Origin: a bacterium
Lineage (GTDB): Bacteria; Planctomycetota; UBA1135; GCA-002686595
Assembly (NCBI GenBank): GCA_030428965.1
Contig: JAUIEE010000002.1
Span: 1-39,806 of the forward strand
Reading direction: 5' to 3'
Length of the DNA stretch: 39,806 bases
This document shows positions 33,669 to 39,806 of the stretch, piece after piece. The position numbers were made by a program, and so were the translations under genes. The notes beneath the pieces were generated by a model. That model saw nothing but the letters and a program-made list of their open reading frames with translations, was not told the origin of the DNA and did not search any database. How positions within the stretch are numbered: position 1 is the stretch's first letter; every line of letters begins with the position of its first letter.

Positions 33669-34694
33669 ATGATCCAACTGCATGAAAGCGCCCTCACCTC
33701 GACCCTCGAGGGATGGCTGGGTCACGGCCGCTGGACCCACCTGTCCGCAGCCCTGGACGTGCCCCAGGTGAGCCGGGAACCCCGGGGAGAAGGCCGGCTG
33801 GGGCGCGGGGAGATCGCCCTGGCCCTGGCCCTGGGCCTGCTCGACGACCTCTGCCAGCGGGTTCCCCTCGCCGCGGCCTACGTGAACGAATGTGCCCTGG
33901 AGGGCCGCCGCTTCCTGTTCGACCACGGCGCCATGCGCACGGTCGCCGCGCCGAGTGGCAACCTCCCCGCGGGACGCCGGGCCATCGCCCGGCTGCTCGA
34001 GCCCCTGGGCTACCGCCAGTCCCGGGTCTATCCCCTCGAGCGCCTGGGCATGACGGGCTACGTCTACACCCACCTGGACGACCCCGAGTCGATCCCCCAG
34101 TACTTCGTCTCGGAGCTCGAGCCCGAGCACTTCGGCGTCCCCTTCCAGCGCGCCGTCCACGACCTGGTCTCGACCAGCGTGGACCCGCTGCCACCCTCGA
34201 CCGCGGGGCTCCTGGCCGAGCTCGAAGCCGAAGGGAGCCTGGATGCCCGGGACGCCGGACGGCTCCTGGTCCTGTTCCTGCGTGCCTTCGGACGGCACCA
34301 CCGCGAGCCCACCTGGAACGAGTACGAAGCCTTCGCCCAGGAAAGCCCGGAGATGGCCTGGATCGCGACGGAAGGCCACACCTTCAACCACATCACCGAC
34401 CGCGTGCTCGACGTCTCGGCCGTGGCCGCCTTCCAGCGCGCCCTGGGGCGACCGGTCAAGCGCGAGCTCGAGGTGAGCCGCACGGGCCGGGTCATCCAAA
34501 CCGCCTTCCAGGCCAACGAAGTCGAGCGCCTCTTCCGGGACGAGCGCGGCTACATCGCACGCCGCGTTCCCGGTTCGTTCCTCGAGTTCATCTCGCGCGA
34601 GAGGCTGGAGGACGGCCGCCTGGATCTGGCCTTCGACGCCCAGAACGCCCAGGGCATCTTCAAGATGACCGCCACGGAGAAAGAGGCATGCTGA
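33669..34694 (+). CDS. hglS: DUF1338 family protein, HglS-like 2-oxoadipate dioxygenase/decarboxylase
   Basis: FDHGAMRTVA (His-x3-Arg), EGHTFNHITDRV, PGSFLEFISRE; aggag RBS before ATG 33669. Symbol assigned by family, not by close homology. Confidence 0.8.
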   Translation: MIQLHESALTSTLEGWLGHGRWTHLSAALDVPQVSREPRGEGRLGRGEIALALALGLLDDLCQRVPLAAAYVNECALEGRRFLFDHGAMRTVAAPSGNLPAGRRAIARLLEPLGYRQSRVYPLERLGMTGYVYTHLDDPESIPQYFVSELEPEHFGVPFQRAVHDLVSTSVDPLPPSTAGLLAELEAEGSLDARDAGRLLVLFLRAFGRHHREPTWNEYEAFAQESPEMAWIATEGHTFNHITDRVLDVSAVAAFQRALGRPVKRELEVSRTGRVIQTAFQANEVERLFRDERGYIARRVPGSFLEFISRERLEDGRLDLAFDAQNAQGIFKMTATEKEAC

Positions 34695-36127
34695 CGACGC
34701 CCCAAGCCATCGACGGAGTCCTGGAAGACCTACGCGCTCTCCTGGGCGAGAACGGCCTGTTGCACGAGGAGGCGGATCGGGCTCGCTACGAAGCGGGTTG
34801 GCGCTACGGACGGGGACGCGCGTTGGCGGTCGCCCGTCCCAAGACGCCGTCGAGCGTCGCGGCCGTGCTCGAGCTGTGCCACCGCGCGGGGGTCCGCGTG
34901 CAGCCGATGGGCGCCAACACGGGACTGGTCGGAGCATCGAACCCCGACGCCTCGGGCGAGCAGCTCGTGCTCTCCCTCGAACGCCTGTCCTCCACGATCG
35001 ACGTCGATCCCATCGGTCGCACGGTGCTGGTCGACGCCGGGGTCACCCTGAGCCAGCTCAACCAGGCCCTCGAGCCCCACGGCCTGTTCTTCCCGATCGA
35101 CCTGGGGGCCGACCCCCAGATCGGAGGCATGATCGCCACGAACACGGGTGGCACGCGCCTGTTGCGCTACGGCGCGGTGCGCGAGCACGTCCTGGGACTC
35201 GAAGTGGCCCTGGCGGACGGACGCCTGTGGACCGACCTCTCGCCCCTGCGCAAGGACAACCGCGGCCTGGACCTCAAGCAGCTGTTCCTGGGCACTTCCG
35301 GCACCCTGGGCATCGTCACGCGCGCCGTGCTCTCCCTCGCCCCGCTGCCGAAGCAAACCACCACGGCCTGGGTCGCCCTGCAAAGCGGCGAAGGCGCCCT
35401 CGAGCTGCTCGCCCACCTGGAACGCGGCGTGGGCGAGACCCTGTCCGCCTTCGAGGTCCTCTCCCGGAACGCCTTCGAGGCCACGCTGCGCCATGGAGCC
35501 GGACTCACCAACCCGTTCGGAGAGCTGTCCCCCGAGGTCGCCGCGCTGATCGAGCTCTCCACACCCATGGGTCCGCAACAGATGGACCTCGAGTCGGTCA
35601 TGCTCACCTCCCTCGAGGTTTTCATGACCGAACGCGAAGACCTCGTCCTCGACGTGGTTCCGCTCAAGCCCCAGGCGGCCTGGCACCTGCGCCATCAGGT
35701 CAGCGAGAGCCTTCGTCACGAAGGGCACGTGCTGGCCCTCGACGTGTCCGTACCGCGTTCCCAGATCGCCCGCTTCACCCGGGACGTGCGCGAGGACCTC
35801 GCGCGTCACTTCCCCCAGGTGCGCATGTGCGACTTCGGTCACTGGGGCGACGGCGGGACTCACCTCAACCTGGTCTGGGACCCGGCCGAAGTGGACCAGC
35901 CGCGCGCTCTGACGGAAGAGCTGCAGACGCGCATCTACGGCTCCTCGTTCCGCGACTACGGCGGCAGCTTCAGCGCCGAGCACGGCGTGGGCCCCCACAA
36001 CCAGGACCACTACGAGACCCTCAGCTCGGAGCTCCTGCTCTCCACCTGCCGCGCCCTCAAGGAGCACTTCGATCCGGCCCGCAGGCTGGGCAACGTTCGA
36101 CTCGAGGGCAGCTCGACTGCGGGCTAG
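34688..36127 (+). CDS. FAD-linked oxidase, D-2-hydroxyglutarate dehydrogenase/GlcD-like
   Basis: VQPMGANTGLVGAS, DLGADPQIGGMIATNTGGTRLLRYG, LFLGTSGTLGIVTRAVLSL, SFSAEHGVGPHN; ATG overlaps upstream stop (ATGCTGA). Confidence 0.9.
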   Translation: MLTTPQAIDGVLEDLRALLGENGLLHEEADRARYEAGWRYGRGRALAVARPKTPSSVAAVLELCHRAGVRVQPMGANTGLVGASNPDASGEQLVLSLERLSSTIDVDPIGRTVLVDAGVTLSQLNQALEPHGLFFPIDLGADPQIGGMIATNTGGTRLLRYGAVREHVLGLEVALADGRLWTDLSPLRKDNRGLDLKQLFLGTSGTLGIVTRAVLSLAPLPKQTTTAWVALQSGEGALELLAHLERGVGETLSAFEVLSRNAFEATLRHGAGLTNPFGELSPEVAALIELSTPMGPQQMDLESVMLTSLEVFMTEREDLVLDVVPLKPQAAWHLRHQVSESLRHEGHVLALDVSVPRSQIARFTRDVREDLARHFPQVRMCDFGHWGDGGTHLNLVWDPAEVDQPRALTEELQTRIYGSSFRDYGGSFSAEHGVGPHNQDHYETLSSELLLSTCRALKEHFDPARRLGNVRLEGSSTAG

Positions 36128-38679
36128 CGACCCGGGGTCTCCAGGCTCTCCAGGTGCACGCGGGCCTCTTCGATGGCCGCGCTGTGATCCCCCTCGGCAG
36201 CCTCGTAGACCTCGATCGCGTCCACGAACAGGGCGCGGGCACCTTCGCCCTCCCCCAGAGCTTGTTCGATGACCGCCAGGGTCAGGTAGGCGCTGGCCGT
36301 GGCGGGGTTGGCGTCGCCCAGGGTTCCGAGCAACACGTCCAACCCACGCTCGGCAGCCTCGCGGCCCTCCGCGTGACGCCCGGCCCGAGCCAAGGTGCTC
36401 GCTAGATTGTTGAGGGCCACGCCGACGGCCGAGTTGTTCGGCCCCAGGCGTTCGAGCCGCCCGGCGTAAACCTCGCGCCTCAGCGCGATGGCCTCGTCGA
36501 AGTCTCCCAGAAAGCTCAGACACGAGGCGAGCTGGTTGAGGGCGGAGAGCCGATCGGGGTGGTCCGCCTCGAACACGGCGTCCGCGATGTCGACCGAGCG
36601 CCGGGCGTGAACGAGGGCTTTCTCCGGACGCAGTCGATCGAGCTCGACCGAGGCCAGATTCGAGAGTATGCCCAGCCCGAAAGGCGATCGCTCTCCGAAC
36701 TGAGCCTCGAAGACCGAGAGCAACTCCTCGAGGGCCGCCACGGTCCCTTCCAGCTCACCGCGGGACCAGCGCAGGATGGCCAGGTTGCCCCAGACCTCCC
36801 AGATGCCGTCCCGTTGACCTCCGCGCGTTTCGGCCAGCTCACCCTCGAAGAGCTCCAGGGCCCGCTCGAGCCAGGGCTGGGCTTCGTCCAGGCGACCGAC
36901 GGAGAGGAGCACGTGGCCGAGCCCGTTGGCGGCACGGGCTTCGAGCTCGGGGGCGCCGGCGCCTTCGAGCCTTCGCAGCACGGAGAGAAAGCCCTGCTCC
37001 GCTGCGCTCCACTCGCTGCGCCGTGTGAGCAAGACGGCACGCTGGAGCTCGAACAAGAGCCGGTAGCGGTCGTCCGGGTCGAGCTCGAGGGCGACGTCGG
37101 AGATGCGCTCGAGCTCGGCGTCGGCTTCGTCGCTGGCACCGAGTCGTTCGAACACTTCCATGAGGGTGGCTCCGATGGACACGGCCACGACCGGTGGAAG
37201 CTCCTCGTGCCCGACCTTCTCCGACGCTGCTCGCAAGAGGTCGATGACCGGCATCTGCGGTCCCTCGAGCTCGGGCATGGCGCGCTGCAGGAGCCCCTCG
37301 GTGAAGAAGCGATTTAGCTCACGACTGATCGCCAGCTGTTCCTCGTAGCGCACCCGCGCACGCACCTGCGCCGCCCTGCTGCCTACGATCGCCACCGTCC
37401 CGGCCGCGAGCAGCGCCCCCAGCCCGAGAACCAGGACGCTCTCGGCAGGCCTACGGCGAACCAGACGGCGGAGGCGTCCGAGACGTCCGATTCGATGGGC
37501 TTCCACCGGCAAGCCCTGCAACCAGCGCTGCAGGTCGGAAGCCAGGGCCTCGGCCGACCCGTAGCGTTCCTCCGGATCCTGGGCCACCGCCTTGAGCAAT
37601 ACGGCGTCGAGGTCTCGATCCACGACACGCCGGCGCTCCCGCGCGAGGCTGGCGCCGAACACGTCGGCGTCCACGACCTGGCTCGGAGGTCGGGCTTCGC
37701 TCTCCTGCAAGCGACGGTGGAACTCCAGGGGATCGGAGGACGGGATCTGGTCGAGCCCGCGCGGAGGATGGCCCGTGAGCAGCGCGTACAGGATGGCCCC
37801 CAGGGCGTGCACGTCCGTGCGCACGTCCGGGTGGGTACCCGTTCGCGCCTGCTCGGGACTCATGAAGGCCGGCGTGCCGAGGGGACCGAAGCCCAGCGGC
37901 CCCGTGATGGAATCGGCCGACTCGCAGGCGCCCTGGTGACCCTGGGCGTCGGCCAGGGCGCGGGCGATTCCCAGGTCGATGACGACCGGCCGTAGCCCCC
38001 GGGCATCGCGGCGCAGGAGCACGTTGGAAGGCTTGAGGTCTCGGTGCAGAACGCCGCGCTGATGCAGGTGGTGCACCGCTTCGGCCAAGGCCACGACCAG
38101 CCTCACGCACGCTTGGACGTCCCGCCCGAGCTCGGGGACGGCTGCGGACAGAGGCTCGCCGTCGATGAGGTCCATGGCCAGGTAGGGTCGACCGTGGGCA
38201 TCCACGCCGGAGTCCCGGTAGCGCACGACGCCCGGGTGATCGATGCGGGCGAGCAGGAGAGCTTCCCGGTGGAAGCGCTCGAGGGCTGCCGCCGGTACGG
38301 CGGAAAGGGTGACGAACTTGAGGGCAACGCGCGCGTCGGGATCCGAACGCCGCCCCAGGTAGACCGCCCCCATGCCTCCCCGCCCCAGGAGTCGCTCGAT
38401 GCGGTAGGCGCCCAGGGTCGCGCCGAGAACGCCCGCCGGATCGTGCTCGTCCTGGACAGCCGACGAACGAGCGTCCTCCAGGAAGGCGAGGGAGCCCTGG
38501 GTCCCGTCGCGCTCCAGCATGCGCTCGGCCAGGCGGGCCGCCTCGGGCTCCGCGGCCCTCCAGCGTTCCAGCGCCACCGAACGTGCCGCGCCCTCCGCAT
38601 CGCACAGGGCGTCGAAGATCTCCCCCGCCTTGGCATAGGTACGCGCCTCGTCCCCTCGACTCGAATCGGAATCAGCCAC
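36124..38679 (-). CDS. Membrane Ser/Thr protein kinase with TPR region, coupled to ECF sigma
   Basis: GRGGMGAVYLGR, VALKFV, HRDLKPSNVLL, IDLGIAR, MSPEQ; TM SVLVLGLGALLAAGTVAIVGS; TPRs. GTG start at 38679. Confidence 0.93.
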   Translation of the reverse strand: MADSDSSRGDEARTYAKAGEIFDALCDAEGAARSVALERWRAAEPEAARLAERMLERDGTQGSLAFLEDARSSAVQDEHDPAGVLGATLGAYRIERLLGRGGMGAVYLGRRSDPDARVALKFVTLSAVPAAALERFHREALLLARIDHPGVVRYRDSGVDAHGRPYLAMDLIDGEPLSAAVPELGRDVQACVRLVVALAEAVHHLHQRGVLHRDLKPSNVLLRRDARGLRPVVIDLGIARALADAQGHQGACESADSITGPLGFGPLGTPAFMSPEQARTGTHPDVRTDVHALGAILYALLTGHPPRGLDQIPSSDPLEFHRRLQESEARPPSQVVDADVFGASLARERRRVVDRDLDAVLLKAVAQDPEERYGSAEALASDLQRWLQGLPVEAHRIGRLGRLRRLVRRRPAESVLVLGLGALLAAGTVAIVGSRAAQVRARVRYEEQLAISRELNRFFTEGLLQRAMPELEGPQMPVIDLLRAASEKVGHEELPPVVAVSIGATLMEVFERLGASDEADAELERISDVALELDPDDRYRLLFELQRAVLLTRRSEWSAAEQGFLSVLRRLEGAGAPELEARAANGLGHVLLSVGRLDEAQPWLERALELFEGELAETRGGQRDGIWEVWGNLAILRWSRGELEGTVAALEELLSVFEAQFGERSPFGLGILSNLASVELDRLRPEKALVHARRSVDIADAVFEADHPDRLSALNQLASCLSFLGDFDEAIALRREVYAGRLERLGPNNSAVGVALNNLASTLARAGRHAEGREAAERGLDVLLGTLGDANPATASAYLTLAVIEQALGEGEGARALFVDAIEVYEAAEGDHSAAIEEARVHLESLETPGR

Positions 38680-39184
38680 GCTTTCCCTCTCCGAGCTCGA
38701 GTTCGAGCCAGGCGCGAGCCTTGCGCCAAGCCTTCTCGACCGCGCTCAGGCTGAGTCCCAGGATCCCCGCGATCTCCTCCATGCTCTGACCGCCGAAGAA
38801 GCGCAGCTCCACGATCTGCCCGTGGCGCTCGTCCAGCCGGGAAAGACGCTCCAGGGCCTCGTCGACGGCCAGGAGGTCGAGCGCCCCGAGACCGTCGGTC
38901 ACGGCCGGTTCGACCTCGATCGACAGGGGGCGCTTCCCCTCTCCGCGCTTCGTGCGGCCCCGTGCTCGGGCCTGGTCGACGAGGACCTGGCGGCACAGAC
39001 GCGCACAGCGTCGCAGGATCTCCTCGCGCTCGATGCCCTGGGCCGCCCCCTGCCGCAGGGCACGTTCCAGCGCTTCGTGGGCCAGGTCGGTGGCACCGAT
39101 CGAACGATCCCGGTACTCGCGGCGCAGCAGCACCGACGCCACGCTGCGAATCTCGTCGTAGAGGGTGCGGCTCAGCTCGTCCAT
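38672..39184 (-). CDS. ECF-type sigma factor (kinase-associated class)
   Basis: SIGATDLAHEALERAL, CRQVLVDQARARGRTKRG, GQIVELRFFGGQSMEEIAGILGLSLSAVEKAWRKARAWLELEL. Confidence 0.92.
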   Translation of the reverse strand: MDELSRTLYDEIRSVASVLLRREYRDRSIGATDLAHEALERALRQGAAQGIEREEILRRCARLCRQVLVDQARARGRTKRGEGKRPLSIEVEPAVTDGLGALDLLAVDEALERLSRLDERHGQIVELRFFGGQSMEEIAGILGLSLSAVEKAWRKARAWLELELGEGKRG

Positions 39185-39331
39185 GGGGAGCCCTCGATTG
39201 TCGCGCGAATCCCGAGCGCGGCAACCTGGGTCCGGACTTTTGAAGTTCCGCGTTTTTCCGTACGGGCCGGACCCCTTTTCGACGCAGAGGTCCATCGCGA
39301 TTCCCCCACCCTGTTCAGCACGGACCTCTTC

Positions 39332-39616
39332 ATGCAAGCCAAGCCCAACAAACCCCGTTTCTCTCTGCCCCTGGTCGCATCCCTGTTCTTCCTGCCCCTG
39401 TTCACGGGCTGCGAAACCCTGGACGCGGCCGCCGAGGCGATCGACGAGCGCGCGAATCGTCTGAACGCCGCGGTATCCAAGCTCAACGACACCGCCGACA
39501 CGACCCAGGCGACGTTCCAGGAGGTCCAGGAGTCCATCGATGAAACCGAAGGGAGCCTCGAGGAGACCCTGGACGAAGCCAAGAAGAAGGGCGAGGAGCT
39601 CAGCGGGAAAGAGTGA
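39332..39616 (+). CDS. Small lipoprotein with coiled-coil (Lpp/apolipoprotein-like helix)
   Basis: MQAKPNKPRFSLPLVASLFFLPLFTGC lipobox, then a long helical segment rich in A/E/T. Confidence 0.75.
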   Translation: MQAKPNKPRFSLPLVASLFFLPLFTGCETLDAAAEAIDERANRLNAAVSKLNDTADTTQATFQEVQESIDETEGSLEETLDEAKKKGEELSGKE

Positions 39617-39622
39617 GCCACG

Positions 39623-39805
39623 CTAGGAGCCCGCGTCGAGCAGCACGCTGCGCCCCTCGACGGCGTAGACCGGGCCCTGCGCCGAGAGGGCCTGCCAGGT
39701 GAGCCGCTTCTCCTGGGGCGAGAGGTAGACCATCGTGCCTTGCCCCGAGACGGTCAGCCGGCCCGTGGCCGGATCCAGGCGGCGCTCGATCATCGTCCAG
39801 GTCTC
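39623..39805 (-). CDS. C-terminal fragment of a hypothetical protein, truncated by window edge
   Basis: ...ETWTMIERRLDPATGRLTVSGQGTMVYLSPQEKRLTWQALSAQGPVYAVEGRSVLLDAGS*. Confidence 0.5.
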   Translation of the reverse strand, partial: ETWTMIERRLDPATGRLTVSGQGTMVYLSPQEKRLTWQALSAQGPVYAVEGRSVLLDAGS

Positions 39806-39806
39806 G

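Overview
This is a high-GC bacterial chromosomal window. Its gene content (several TPR-type Ser/Thr kinases, ECF sigma/kinase pairs, sigma fused to carboxypeptidase-regulatory-like domains, a beta-helix protein with the YVDDDGPGD motif) suggests Planctomycetota or a similar signalling-rich lineage; that assignment is inference. I support about 30 coding features. Four are membrane Ser/Thr kinases with TPR ectodomains (2382, 11324, 15980-, 36124-), and two of these are translationally coupled to ECF sigma genes through an 8-nt GTG-start/stop overlap. Others are a free ECF sigma followed by a single-TM protein and a beta-lactamase-fold protein lacking the canonical catalytic motifs, an 822-aa ECF sigma/TM/carboxypeptidase-regulatory-like fusion, and the collapsed remnant of a similar fusion gene. 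There is also a LysR-controlled DUF1338 (HglS-like) + FAD-linked D-2-hydroxyglutarate dehydrogenase-like pair, a subtilase, an EEP nuclease-like membrane protein, a TipA-like MerR regulator, an SGNH hydrolase, a phytase-esterase-like protein, an EF-hand/thioredoxin protein, an FMN alpha-hydroxyacid oxidase, a two-domain VOC protein frameshifted at a C9 tract, and several lipoproteins. No tRNA, rRNA, CRISPR array, integrase or transposase was recognised. The most interesting items are the sigma / TM protein / atypical beta-lactamase-fold operon (7818-10567), the tethered sigma fusion and its deleted relative, and an unexplained hairpin-rich ~390 bp gap between convergent genes (22785-23176).
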